From positions 21,871,868-21,935,867 of the forward strand of contig CM060852.1 in assembly GCA_030737835.1 (NCBI GenBank): a stretch of DNA of 64,000 bases, written 5' to 3'. The translations under genes were made by a program, and so were the position numbers. Shown here piece by piece: positions 50,815-62,500 of this stretch; position 1 is the stretch's first letter, and each line of letters begins with the position of its first letter. Under the pieces are notes generated by a model. The model ran no database searches. It was not told the origin of the DNA and worked only from the letters and a program-made list of their open reading frames with translations. The DNA is from Acorus gramineus. Taxonomy: Eukaryota; Streptophyta; Magnoliopsida; Acorales; Acoraceae.

Positions 50815-53772
50815 CTAATATGGTGTTGCGATGAGATGAAGATTATATTTCCTCTTCACGATGAGCCCCGGTACCTCATCCATGTTTAAATCCTCCATTG
50901 ACCCCTCCCCCTCCGGCAGCTTCCAATCGAACTTGTACAGCAGGTTCGCCAGCGCTAGTTCTACCTCCGACACCGCGAAGAACATCCCCGGACAGATTCG
51001 CCTCCCTGCGCTGAACGGTATGAACTGGAAGTCGTTCCCCTTGAAATCCAATGACCCCTCCAAGAACCTCTCCGGCCTGAACTCCTCCGGCGCCTCCCAG
51101 TATTTGGGGTCCCTTCCGATTGCCCACGCATTGATGATGATCCTCGTCTTCGCTGGGATGTGGTAACCATGGACGGTTGTGTCTTTGAGGGACTCGTGTG
51201 GGATCAACAATGGTCCTGGTGGGTGCAGCCGTAGCCCCTCCTTCACCACTGCCTTCAAATACGGGAGCTTCGCCACATCGCTCTCTCCGACACTTGGTTT
51301 CCCAGCTTCCATCGCCGACCTTACCTCAGCTTGCACCATCTTCATCACTCTGGGGTTTTTGATGAGCTGTGACATCGTCCATTCAAGTAGCACGAATGAT
51401 GTGTCCGTTCCCCCGACGAACATGTCCTGCACAAGAAAGTGAGCGTCCATTTTTTGTGCGCGCTATTGAGTATGGGATCCATAATTTTCTGTCAGGATCG
51501 GATCATCCGATATTATAATTTAAAGACAACATATTAAAGATTATAATCTGCGATAATCACTCAGAATCAAAATTTAATGACAAAACATATAAATCACAAT
51601 AATTTTTGATGACTATATTTAAGTGACAAAATGAGTGTTTTTCATATATTCTTCAACCAATCTTATATTGTAAAATTATCCCATTTGAAACTTTAAAACC
51701 ACTAATGTCTCTCAAATGGATAAAAAATAATTTTCATGTACAATTTAAACATTTTTAATTGTATTATTGGAAATAATAAATCGTCAGAGATATTTTGTTA
51801 AAATATGATTTTTTAGAGGCATATATAAAAAAAAATCATTAAGATTTTGTGGATAGGAATGATATTATCCAATTATATATAGATACAAAAAAATCAAGAT
51901 TTAAATTATTCCTAATTTTTTTTAAAATTCATAACTTTTCAAGTATAACTCCGATTGGGGTAATCAATATCTCGTTGGAAAAAGCTTTTCGATATATGCT
52001 TATGGCTGGGAAATAGGTTTTCCCAAAAAATGACTATTTCACAAAGAAAAAGGGAGATCAAAAGTTGAAACTTATATTTTACCTAAAATTAACTATTCAT
52101 CAAACATATTTCATGATTATCTAAACTTAAATATAATAAAAAATAAGAACAATAAAAAAATGATGATTCAACATGATCATCACCAAGGCCGGCCATGAAA
52201 TTCATCAAACTATAATGGGCCCTAAGTGAATTTATGAAATGGGTCCTAAAAGAATATATATAAAAAATATAATGAGTAACAACACAATTAATCTTCAAAA
52301 TAAATAAATAAAAACAAAACAAAAATCAACACTAGGAAGAACTATCATTTTAAGTTTTCATTTTTAACTAACAATAAAAAAAGCAAAAACAAACTCCTTA
52401 ATACGTGGTATCTGTTAATGAAAAGATTACATTATTTATAAATTCAAATGTAAAACTAAATTCCTATATAATTGAAAATTTTAAATGAGTTATAAAAAAC
52501 TAAAAAAAAGGATAAAACGAAATAAATGGATGATTTTTTTAAACAAAATAACTAAAAAACTCCAAATATAAAAATAATTAAACCAAATTACAATTAAAAA
52601 AATTGAAGATATAAATTAGAATTATGCATGAAAACACAAGAAAATTTGAAATACATATTGAAGATAAGAAAATTAAAATAAATTTTAAAAATTCAATTAT
52701 AAAAATACTCAAATAGCTTTAATACATCCATATTTGTAGAGATTTGGGGCCCTCTTGGAGGTAGGAGCCCTAGGCAATTGGCCTATCCCATCATTCATCC
52801 AATATATATTAAATTTTTTTTAAACGTGACAAAATTAAAAGCAATTGTTTTAATAATATAGATAGATGGATGGATGATTACCGTGATGATTGCTTTGATT
52901 TGATCCATCGTTAGAGAATATCGGGTAACTTCTTGGTCCTGGTAATGGGAGAGCAAAATATCAACAAGGTCCTCAACCTTGTTATTATTTTCACCACCAC
53001 CACCACCACCACTCTTGTTCTTATGATCTTCAATCACCTGGTCCAATAAAACATCCCAGTCTCTAACAAGCCTCCCGATCCTCGCATTCATGCCATTGAT
53101 CTTGTTCAATGCCGCCCCGATGTACGGGAAGTACTCGGTCATCTGGATCCACGGAGACTCGAACAATTGTGAGAACTCGATAATCATTTTATTGAGCTTG
53201 TCCCCTCCGGTGACCCTCCTCCCCACAGCCACTCTGGAGATCATGTTGTTGGTGAGGGAGTTCAATATCTTGCTCAGGTTCACTGGCCCCATCGACGATT
53301 TCGCCAAGACCTCCCCAATTAGTCGCGCCACTTCATCTTCCCTAATGTCACCAAAAGATTGTACCCTCCTAGAGTTCAAGAGGTGTACGATGCAAATCTT
53401 CCTCGCCTGCTTCCAATACTCTCCATAAGGCGTGAAAGCTATGTCGAGGTTGCCATAGAAGAGCTTGTTTGTTAGGAAGAGCAACGGCCTACTCATGAAG
53501 ATCGCGTCTTGCGTCTTCAAGATCTCTTGGGCTAGCTCCGAGGACGTGATCACGATGATGCGAAGGAGGCCTAGTTGGAGGTGCATTATGGGTCCATGTT
53601 TCTGGGAGAGGGCATAGAAGGCACGATGAGCTATTGGAGAGCTTATTTGGTGAAGGTGGCCTATAATGGGAAGCTTGGAAGGTGATGGTGGAAGGTTGGA
53701 ATTTTTGGTGGAAACTATTTCATGGATGATGACGAGTGGAACGAAGAGAAGAGCTAGGAATGCCTGCCACAT
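50815..53772 (-). CDS. Cytochrome P450, CYP71 family, complete, two exons
   Basis: Exon 1 is 53772-52882, the intron is 52881-51427 (GT...GCAG, phase 0) and exon 2 is 51426-50815, giving 500 residues, the standard length. The N-terminal membrane anchor is at about 2-18 and the proline hinge LPPSPSKLPIIGHLH at 27-41. Helix C has WKQAR (120-124). The I helix has GGTDTS (302-307, spliced right at the intron), with ExxR as KEGLR (E360, R363), FRPERF (413-418) and heme loop FSAGRRICPG (435-444) with ligand Cys442. The single intron before the I helix is the conserved CYP71-clan position. It should be an ER-bound, NADPH-P450-reductase-dependent monooxygenase. The substrate cannot be read. A Gly-rich loop (SGGGGGG, 254-260) precedes the intron. 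Pseudogene copies lie at 1870-3960 and 55158. An 842-bp MITE sits in the promoter. Confidence 0.95.
51427..52881 (-). other. CYP71 intron (1455 bp) with possible hAT-like remnant
   Basis: This long AT-rich intron is bounded by GTAATC and TGCAG on the minus strand. Between about 52183 and 52795 the words GGCCGGCC, GGGCCCTAAG and GGGGCCCTCTTGG...GCCCTAGGCAATTGGCC resemble the ends of a common plant hAT-type non-autonomous repeat as I recall it. No 8-bp duplication was found. The intron of the pseudogene copy (2649-3345) is about half as long. Confidence 0.6.
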
Positions 53773-53835
53773 TTTTTTTTTGTCTTCTTCTTTATGTTAG
53801 ATTTATAAATAAAAATCCAAAGACCAAGACCTCCC

Positions 53836-53841
53836 TATATA
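53836..53841 (-). promoter_or_regulatory. CYP71 TATA box
   Basis: CTATATAG on the minus strand lies about 65 bp before the ATG at 53772. The same CCTCTATATA(TA)GGGAGG context precedes both pseudogene copies (1796-1812 and 4015-4032), so the core promoter was duplicated with the gene. Confidence 0.7.
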
Positions 53842-53876
53842 GAGGGCAATAATTGTTAGGTGCATGATTGAAACAT

Positions 53877-54718
53877 GGGAAAAATCTTAACTCCCTCAAA
53901 TCTTCTTAGAATCATAAAAAGTCTTTCAAAACTCAGAAAATCATCCTAGGTCCCCATAAAATATATATAGTTAATAAATTTAGTCACCCGATCAAAAAAA
54001 TATTGAAATAAGTTCTAAGAAACTTACTAAAATCGGATTCAGTCCGAAAACTTTAGAAAATCAGATTTAGTCATTTTGTAAGACAAAAATACCATCCTCA
54101 TTTTTCAACATTCTCATCTCTTGAAATTAACTGTAAAAGAAAAGTCCTCGAATCTCATTTGATCTACAAAATTGAGTTATTATTTAATATTTTCACCCCC
54201 TCAATCTCATCACAGAGACCGAACAAAAAAAATTACAACTTCATCAACTCCATTACAAAATAAAAGAAAACAAATTAAAAGCCAAATCAAAATTCTATAA
54301 TAGATTTTCAACTCAAAATTATTAGCAACAAAAAGCATAACACCTTGATTATCAAACTATAATTTGTTTAATAATTTTTTTATAAATTAGTATATACTTT
54401 CAGATAATCATAGCGGTTTTTTGTGATTTTAAGAAGATTTCAGAGAGTTAAGACAAGTTTTTTATTTTACAAGAACTTTTTTTTAATTTTTGTGAGTTTT
54501 CAGGGAGTTATATTGATTTTTCCAACAAAGAAAATAAATTTTAAAAGGGTATAACAGTAATTTACCATGCATGTTTAGGGTTAACCACACATCTGGTTAG
54601 TTATAGGGACTAAAATAAATATTGTCTAATAAGATAGAGACCTAAGGAGATTTATCAATTTTACAGGAACCTTTTCTGATTTTGATAAGTTTTCAGGGAG
54701 CTACATCGATTTTTCCCC
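53877..54718. mobile_element. 842-bp Mutator-type MITE in CYP71 promoter
   Basis: The ends are GGGAAAAATC and, inverted, GGGGAAAAATC. TTGAAACAT stands directly before (53868-53876) and after (54719-54727), a perfect 9-bp duplication. The paralogous promoters at 1769 and 4053 show the uninterrupted sequence (TTTCAATCACCACC / GGTGATTGAAACATATG), i.e. the empty site. There is no coding sequence. Degenerate TTTTCAGGGAGTTA-like words recur near the right end (about 54433, 54496, 54690). Confidence 0.92.
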
Positions 54719-55157
54719 TTGAAACATATGTCTAAATAAATTGATTATTATGAATATGAATGTCTTCAGATATTTTAATATTAGGTGGGTGTACCAAACC
54801 TAACTCACAAATAAACATAAGAAACTCAAAAAGTTATGTGAAAACTATATTTCTCAACGTGAGAGCTGAGGTTTCGTCTTTGGAAGAATTGGTGATTGTT
54901 AAAACTCACTTAGCACTCTTAACGTGAGAGGTGATATGAGAGGTGATTAATTCTATATATGGTATGGATTACCATGTAATTATTTAGTTGTTATTCACTT
55001 ATTCTAGCGGCAAACATAGTAATTATGTTTTGGGTAAACTGGGATTTTTAATGAAATCAGTAACTTATTATCGTCCAAATTAAGATGGAGTGCATGGGAC
55101 CAACATCCCCACCCATCCCAACTCAAACTACGCATGCAAGTTCCAAACCAAGGACCA
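54719..55157 (-). promoter_or_regulatory. CYP71 upstream region displaced by MITE
   Basis: This sequence aligns with the 5' flanks of both pseudogene copies (1345-1770 and 4050-4212). Shared words include ACACCCACCTAA (minus strand), AACTTTTTGAGTTTC and CAGCTCTCACGTTGA. ACCTAAC/ACCAAACC words resemble AC-type MYB sites but are not exact. The MITE pushes this block about 0.84 kb away from the TATA box. Confidence 0.65.
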
Positions 55158-55360
55158 AATTGAGCTTGTCCCCTCCTGTGATTCTCCTCCCCACAGCCAC
55201 TCTGGAGATCATGTTGTTGGCGAGGGAGTTCAATAACCTGCTCAGATTCACCGGGCCTGTCGATGCTCTCTCATGCATAGACCTTCTCGATGAGTCACGC
55301 CACTTTGTCTTCCCAAATGTCTCGAAAAGATTGTACTTTCTTAGAGTTCAAGAGGTGTAG
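55158..55360 (-). pseudogene. CYP71 exon-1 fragment
   Basis: Minus-strand sequence matches the part of exon 1 coding for residues about 134-193 of the intact gene (LLNSRRVQSF..., then NMISRVAVGRR and TGGDKL), with small indels and frame breaks around 55270. It joins CYP71 upstream sequence on its left side without the start of the exon. It is a third, fragmentary copy produced by rearrangement. Confidence 0.85.
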
Positions 55361-55696
55361 TGTAACAACTGTGGTTTCTGACAGCTCGGGGGAGAGCCGT
55401 CAGAATGTGACGGCTCCATGAGGTGCCATCCGGTCCTAGGCGACGGTCTCGACAACAGCTGTCGGTCTGGGAGGGTTTGAATTTCAAATTTTATGTTATG
55501 TTTTTAGAAAGAACAAAGGCATTAAATTGTGATTTTTGGATTTGATGGTGTCGTATTTTTGTCCTCATGTGTGTGGGGTTTATTAGCCTCTCTTCCTCTC
55601 TCTCCTTTGCATTGAAACCCTAAAACCCTAAAAGTTTTTTTTCCTCTTCTTCTCTTGTTTTGACACATCTGTTGAAGAGCTCGGGAAGGGAGTTCT
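55361..55696. other. Intergenic sequence before copia LTR
   Basis: GC-moderate with palindromic GACGGCT / AGCCGTC words (55385-55415), then a pyrimidine-rich stretch (55585-55660). No coding sequence is recognised. Confidence 0.4.
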
Positions 55697-56188
55697 TGTT
55701 GGAGATATGGATGAACAATTAAAGATAATGATTAGCATCCCACTATTTTGAAAAGTAGTTATTGTGGTTAGACTTTGGCTATTTGTTACGGAGTTGGACA
55801 CATTTTAATTTCATCCTAATCTCTCATGGCCCGCACATCACACGGTTGAGAAACACTGGATGATTATGATTCCAATTCTTACAGTAAATACCCACATCCT
55901 GGGATTAGGTGGGAGGAATCTGTAATGGGTGTGATTCCATTAAGATCTCATTATTGAGATTTGGCCCATCTCTTAACATATAAATGGGATTGGATCCCAT
56001 TAGATATCTCAAGTCAGAAAAGCTAAAGAGAGGAAGTTAAATATTTTCTTTAACCCTTTTATTTTTTCAGGCTATGTAGTAAAAGAACAGAGAAAGAAGA
56101 GTTGGAGACAGATCGTGATCGACTTGCAATCATTCAGATTTAATTATGTCCATCTGTAAGTCTCCGATCTTCTGAATTTGGTCTAACA
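55697..56188 (+). mobile_element. Ty1/copia 5' LTR (about 490 bp)
   Basis: A start at TGTTGGAGATATGG (55697) and an end at GGTCTAACA (56188) give short inverse ends TGTTGGA...TCTAACA. Directly after comes ATCGGTATCAGAGC, a near-perfect initiator-Met primer site (56189-56202), and then a long leader before copia gag. The left limit is the less certain one, because no target duplication can be checked (the 3' LTR is outside the window). Confidence 0.6.
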
Positions 56189-56202
56189 ATCGGTATCAGA
56201 GC

Positions 56203-57854
56203 AAGTTATAGAATTATTTATTAATATATTTTAATGGTGATATCCAGTTTTATTCCTCATTTATATGTTAAATAATTCATTTTGTTTTGAATTATATATG
56301 ACATGACATGCATATGCTATACGGGTTATTATTATGATCTGCTGGTATGTTAGTTTAATATGTTAGCATATGATTTTATTGGATAACATGACACGTGCAT
56401 GAAAATATTCTTATTCACATATGCATGTACACGGATTACATCAAATCATTGCCCATATATGTGTTTTTAATGGAGAATGCTTGACTTTACCATACAGGAC
56501 TTCATTAATTTGTGGTTTGATATATGTGTGTGCATATAAGATAATCATGTATATATAATAAAATGAACTTTGTTCATATTCTCTGTATATGATTTACAGC
56601 CTCATGTCTTCCATTTGGATTTGATGATTTTATTTATGTTATTCGGCTTGTCAATCGGGATTCTTAGAACTTGTATGACATTTATGTTATTATTTTAATG
56701 AAGGTTTAAATGAATGCCAAATAAATAAATAAATAAATTTTTTTTTTGTTATGAATGGGTATGCAAAAGGATTTAAGATTTACATGTTTCGAATCGAATA
56801 AATGTTATCTTCATTTGATTGATGTAGTTATTATCTATATTTTATATTAGATTATAAAGTTATCTCTAATCTAATCAAGTATCTCTGAGATCTATGAATT
56901 TAAATTTTAAAAATTTGTTATTTTATAAACCAATAAAGATGATTTCAGGATTTACAAATCTCATAATAATGACAGTTTTACGAAAGAAACCCTGATATTA
57001 TGAGATTTCAGGATAAAGACACTTTTGAAAAAAGAACCCTGAAATTCTGTAAATAATATAGAATTTTGGATAATGGCACCTTTGCAAACAGAACCCTGAT
57101 ATTTGATAAAATTAAATTTTAGTCCCTGATTTCTGTAAAAATTATTGTTCACATTTTGTTAAGGGAATTAAAATAATTAGTTTGTTAATATACCATTGAT
57201 GTTCAGATTTTGGGATGAATTATAAACTCTACAAATATCTTTATCATTTGTATGATTTAATTATTTTGGTATTTTGACATGCATGTTATATGGTTTGACT
57301 TTTTTTATTAACATGCTTAAAGTAAAAGTTGTCATTATATTAGGATGATATAATTCATACTTTAACATTTATGAGCACATCAAAGCGGCCTTAGATGTTA
57401 AAATTATTGAATTAATCATATAAAGTTAGTAATGACAATCTTATTGCATTTTATAAACCGACACATAGGTCAATCCCAAAGGAGGGCCAATGTGATTTAG
57501 GTATAAAATGGAATAGAATAGTAGTAAACCTACATTCTATGTACCCAAGAGTCTATGGCTTGCCCAAAGGTGTCAAGACTCTTCGTTACTGAGACGTAAG
57601 AATGCCACTAGTTCTACATGTAGAATCTTTTTTACCTAAATAAGTGTAGGTTTAATTGCGGTTGTAAACTTAATCCCAAAAGAGGGGTTATGATGTCGCT
57701 ACTTAACCACTCAACCAAATAAGTATATTTAAGGATATTATATACACATTTGGAATTTATTGCATAATTTGGAATATATGCATTGAATGAATGTTATAAT
57801 ATGTAGCCTTATATTTTAAGACATTATGTTGATTTAGTATCTGATGTGAGTCAA
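56203..57854 (+). other. Copia leader, AT-rich, with short tandem repeats
   Basis: Between the primer site and gag lie about 1.6 kb without coding sequence. At 56945-57130 a unit of about 60 bp containing GAACCCTGA and a TTTTGAAAA-like core is repeated about three times. An insertion may be hidden here, since copia leaders are normally shorter. Confidence 0.5.
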
Positions 57855-59586
57855 TATTGTTCTTTTCAGCAATTCTCCTACTTTTGTTTCAAGTAATAAC
57901 AACAATATTCTTATCCTCAATGGATCAAACTTTACTGAATGAAAGGAACAAATCAATTTAACATTAGGGTGGATGGATATGGATCTTGCATTGAGGGAGG
58001 ACAAACCTGATCCCCTCATTGCGGAGAGCACGCAAGAAGAAAATGCCAAATGTGAGAAATGGGAATGCTCAAATCGGCAATCTCTTTTGCTGATGAAAGC
58101 GTATGTGGGAAAAAACATTTGGGATCTATCCCTGAGTGTGACACAGCCCAATCTTATCTTAAAAATGTGGAGAAACAATTTGTTAGCTCCAATAAGGCCT
58201 TGGCCAGCACCCTAATGAACAAATTGTCCTCCATGAAGTATAAAGGATCCAGAGCTATTCGTGAACACATAATGTAAATGCGAGTTCTAGCTGCTCAATT
58301 AAACACACTTAAAGTAACCATTTCTGATTCCTTCTTAGTACACTTTGTTCTCAGCTCTTTGCCGCCTCAATATGGTCTATTCAAAATTTCCTACAACACA
58401 CATAAGGAAGATTGATCAATCAATGAACTTCTGACCATGTGTGTGCAAGAGAAAGAGAGGCTAAAGCAAGAAAAATTGGAGAATGTTAATTTAACTTCTC
58501 ATGTGGAGAACAAGTGCACTGGAAAAGAAAAAAGTGTCTCTTTCAAGAAGAAGTCAAAGAAAGCTTCAACTATTCAGAACCAAGTTGGAAGCTCAAGCTC
58601 TGGTTCCATTCTGAATCAAACCAAAAAACCAGTGATAACGTGCTTCTTTTACAAGAAAAAAGGACACATGAAGAAGGACTGTCAGAAATATCAGAAATGG
58701 CTTGCCAAGAAAGGTAATAATTTGGTTTTTGTGTGTGAACAATTGAATATGGTTTCTGTTCCAAATTACTCATGGTGGATTGATTCTGGTGCCACAATCC
58801 ATGTTGCCAATTCTATGCAAGGCTTTCTGTCCCAAAGGACTCCAATTGAGAGTTAACGATGCATCATATTTAGAAATGGGATGCGTTCACGCGTAGAGGC
58901 TGTAGGAACCTTTAGATTGATCTTAGACATTGGTTTTGTTTTAGACCTTGAGAACACTTTCTTTATTCCCAGTCATTCCCGCAATTTGATTTCTGTTGCT
59001 AGACTGGACCATGTTGGTTTCTCATTTAATTTCAATAATTGTGGTTTGTCTATTTTCCATAATTCCCAATTAGTTGGTTCTGGAATTCTTGTGGATGGTT
59101 TATATAGACTACATCTTGATAATTCTTATCAACAATCCCTTTTAACCTTGCATAGAAATGTTGGCACTAAGCGTGGAAGAATAAATGAAACATTATCCAT
59201 GCTTTGGCATAAAAGATTAGGTCATGTCTCGGAAGAGAGAATCCAGAGATTTGTCAAAGAGGGTAAACTACCTTCACTTGATTTCTCTGATTTTGAGACA
59301 TGTGTGGACTGCATAAAGGGAAAGCAGCCCAAAACCTATAAAAGAAATGCCATAAGGAGTAATGGAACATTAGAATTGATCCATACAGATATTTGTGGTC
59401 CTTTTTCTCCTTGTATAAGTGGCGAAAGGTACTTCATCACATTCACTGATGACCACTCAAGATATGGTTACATGTACATGCTCTCTGATAAATCAGAAGC
59501 AATCAATGCCTTTAAAGTTTTCAAGGCAGAGGTAGAGAACCAACAAAATAAAAGAATCAAAGTGGTAAGATTAGATATGGGTGGTG
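57855..59586 (+). pseudogene. Ty1/copia gag-pol, 5' part, decayed
   Basis: Gag starts near 57880 (LILNGSNFTE, a stop where Trp is expected, then MDMDLALREDKPD) and changes frame near 58110. Stops lie at about 58275 and 58413. A CCHC knuckle CFFYKKKGHMKKDC is at about 58640-58681. The protease active site is WWIDSGATIHVAN (58773-58811), with a stop at 58855. The GAG-preintegrase motif LWHKRLGH is at about 59202, and the integrase zinc/core follows (CVDCIKGKQPKTYK, LIHTDICGPFSP, FITFTDDHSRYGYMY). It ends at VVRLDMGG where the 3.6-kb element is inserted. The normal copia order gag-PR-IN is preserved. Confidence 0.88.
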
Positions 59587-62500
59587 TGTTGTGCCTGTGT
59601 CATTTGGAGTGCTCTGTTTGAAAATTTGGGTACATAATTTTTTTCCTAGAAGTTATGTATTCCTGATTTGGTATTTGGATTCGATTTTGTTAAAATCCAA
59701 GATGAAGAGGTTTAAATATGATTTTATTATGAGACGTCCAGTTTTGAGTTAGCTTTCATACAGAAGTAGAATTAGATCAACTGGAGTCTTGTAGTAAAAG
59801 TTATGGGTATTTTACCAAGTATACCCCGGGGATGGAAATTCTGGCAGCAGCCCTGCTCGATGTTTAGCTCTAATTTCGGAACAGCTGGAGAGATTATTTG
59901 ATCTTGGCATGAACATGAAAGTTGTAGATAATCTTCTTAGCTTTCTATCGGACTTGGAATTGTACAATTCGAAGCTATATCGAGGAAGTTATGGCTGTTC
60001 CAGTGAAGCATGCGCAGAATTTCTAGTCAAAGGGCGACTAGGTCTTTTCTCTTTAGATATTTGGGAGCTAAATATCTCCTCTCTCTCTCTCCCTCCCATT
60101 TTTCCCCACGACAACCTCTGCTGACCTCTCTTTCTCTCCTTCACAAGCCCCACCAAGTGTTTGATGAAAAGCCTCAAAGAGATGGTGAAGGATATGGTGC
60201 AAGTGCAAGTGAGGTTTGTGTTCATGTGTTGTTGTGGTTGTTCCCCTCTCTCTCAAGCTCTCTTCGTATGATCTTTCCCCCCCACTGATTGCAGCCATAG
60301 AGAGCTGAGGAGGCTGAGGAGGGGTGGTGGTGGTGGAGGTTGAGGTGGTCGCGGGTGCGTCGAGGGCCCCCGAACCTCCCCCTTTTGTTCCCCCTCCAAG
60401 GTGAGCTCCTCCCCTTCTTTTCTTGGTTTTCTTGGCTTAAGGGGTTGTGGGAAAGTCATGCATGCTAGGTAGATGGGTTAGGGTGTGTGTGAGGGGTTGG
60501 GAAGGGTTAAAATGAGGTTAGGACAGGCTGGGCGAGCGCTGGGCGCAGTCTGCGCGCGTGCGCGCGCAGGTGCGCGCACAAAGGGGCACTGGCAGGCGCA
60601 GGCAGGCGCGCGAGTGCGCGCGGAGTGGGTGAGCGGGTGCGCGCGGGTGCTGGCGCGAGCGGGGGTGCATGCGAAGGTGCGCGCGGGAGTGCGCGCGAGT
60701 GCACGTGGGCGCGCGCGGGCTTGCGCGCGAGCGTGCGCACGCGCAGAGCAGGCACCTAGGCGCAGGGCTGGGGACCAGTGTGCGCGCGAGCGTGCGTGCG
60801 CGTGCTGGGGCGTGCGCGGGGTGCTGCGCGAGGGGAGCGGGTGCGCGCGAGCGTGCGCGTGCATGCGGCAGCGCGTCTGGGCGCGCGGGCAGGCGCGCGG
60901 CAGTGCGCCGATGGTGCTGGGGTGCGTGCGTGCGTGCGCATTCGTGCGTGCGCGTGCGGGGGGCCATGCGTGTGGCTTCCCATGGGTTCGGGTAGGTGTC
61001 GAGGCACTCGGACTCGCGTGCGTACGTGCGTGCTCGCATGCGTGCGAGCCCGTATGCATGCTTGTCCGAGTATTGGGTATTTCTAATGATTTCATTGTGT
61101 AAATTGTGTTGTTCTCACCAGTTCGATGCCCCTACCTTGCAGATCTCGTCGGATGGGATGCGCGAGGTCCCGGGTTGTAAGGTGAGTGGTTTGATTCCAA
61201 TCTCCCCCCCCCCCCCCCTCTCTAGGGATGCGCTCGACCCGCGTAGACGCGCGTCGCGCATCGATGGGGCCCCCTAACTAATATGTAGATGTTTTGCATG
61301 CTAGGGATATACATCCATGTATCGTGTATAGAGGCCCGTACATGCCTGGACACCATGTCCTGTACTTAAAAGCCTTGATCTATGCATGATCAATGTGATG
61401 TATCCATGCCACCTTAGACTTTGTATGCTAGGGATATGCACCCTTATATCATGTATAGCGGCCTATGCATGCCTAGACACCTTGCCCTGAACCATGCATG
61501 TTCCCATTTAGTTTAATTTATTTAAATCAAATGTAAGCATATTGTGATAAGCATGCCTTAGAGAATATTATAACCTTGTGGTTATAATATATGTCTCCCC
61601 GCATCTTAGTTATGCGCCCTGGAGGAATTCTTGAGAATTCATGACATTAGAAATGTTAGGAAGCGTTGTCGACGGATCCAAGGGGGATCATGTTCGCGTG
61701 AGTAGGCTGTCTTCTCCTTATTGGTTGGGATCCGAGGTAGGAACTCCCCGGCGATGGCCGACCTGACAGGGGACTCCCGTCCGTAGGTACCTCCGATGTG
61801 TCGGACAGTACTGATAGCGGGAGTGGACCAGGTAGACGCTACAAGGGTGGGCGAGGCTACCTGGTGGGACCAAGGGTGAATAGCAGTCTAGTCAGTCCCA
61901 AGAGGCCCATGTCACCCCCTAAAGGGTGAGGGTGAGGGTGGGGTGGGTCGGCGATGTTACGACCCACTAGCTTGTAGTTACTCCCGTTTAGGGACTATGA
62001 CTACTTTGAGGTTAATATGAGTGTGTTGGTTGCTGTTATGCATGTGTGTGATATCTCGATGAGCGAGTATCGAGAGTGGTTACTTTCCATTGGGTTTCGC
62101 TTTGAGAACATGGGATCGTTCTCCCCTTCATTTGGATCCGATGTAGGGACTCCCCAGCGTTGGCTATACCTGTCAAAGGACTAGGCGGAGGCCACGAGGG
62201 TGGGAGAGGCTACCGGTGGACCAAGGGTAAGAGCGGTGAGTTGAGGAGATCGGGTTGTAGATACTACCCGGGAGAGGGTTATTGAATGATGTCGCGAGCG
62301 TGGAATCGTTCTCCCCTTCGTTGGATCCGAGTAGTGACGATAAGCGTATTATTTGCACATTTAATTCCCTTAATTTAGTTTTCTATTTCCTAATTTTATG
62401 TGTAATAATGACTAATATTCAGAATTTATTTGTTATTGCAGGTAATTGAGATAAATGATGATTATCAATGCAAAATATTCTATAAAGCATTTAAAGATAT

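Noticed and set aside
60478-61102. Overlapping 205-codon open frames on both strands
   Set aside because: These are a product of the alternating GC/GT tract. They show no domain, and codon content mirrors the dinucleotide repeat.
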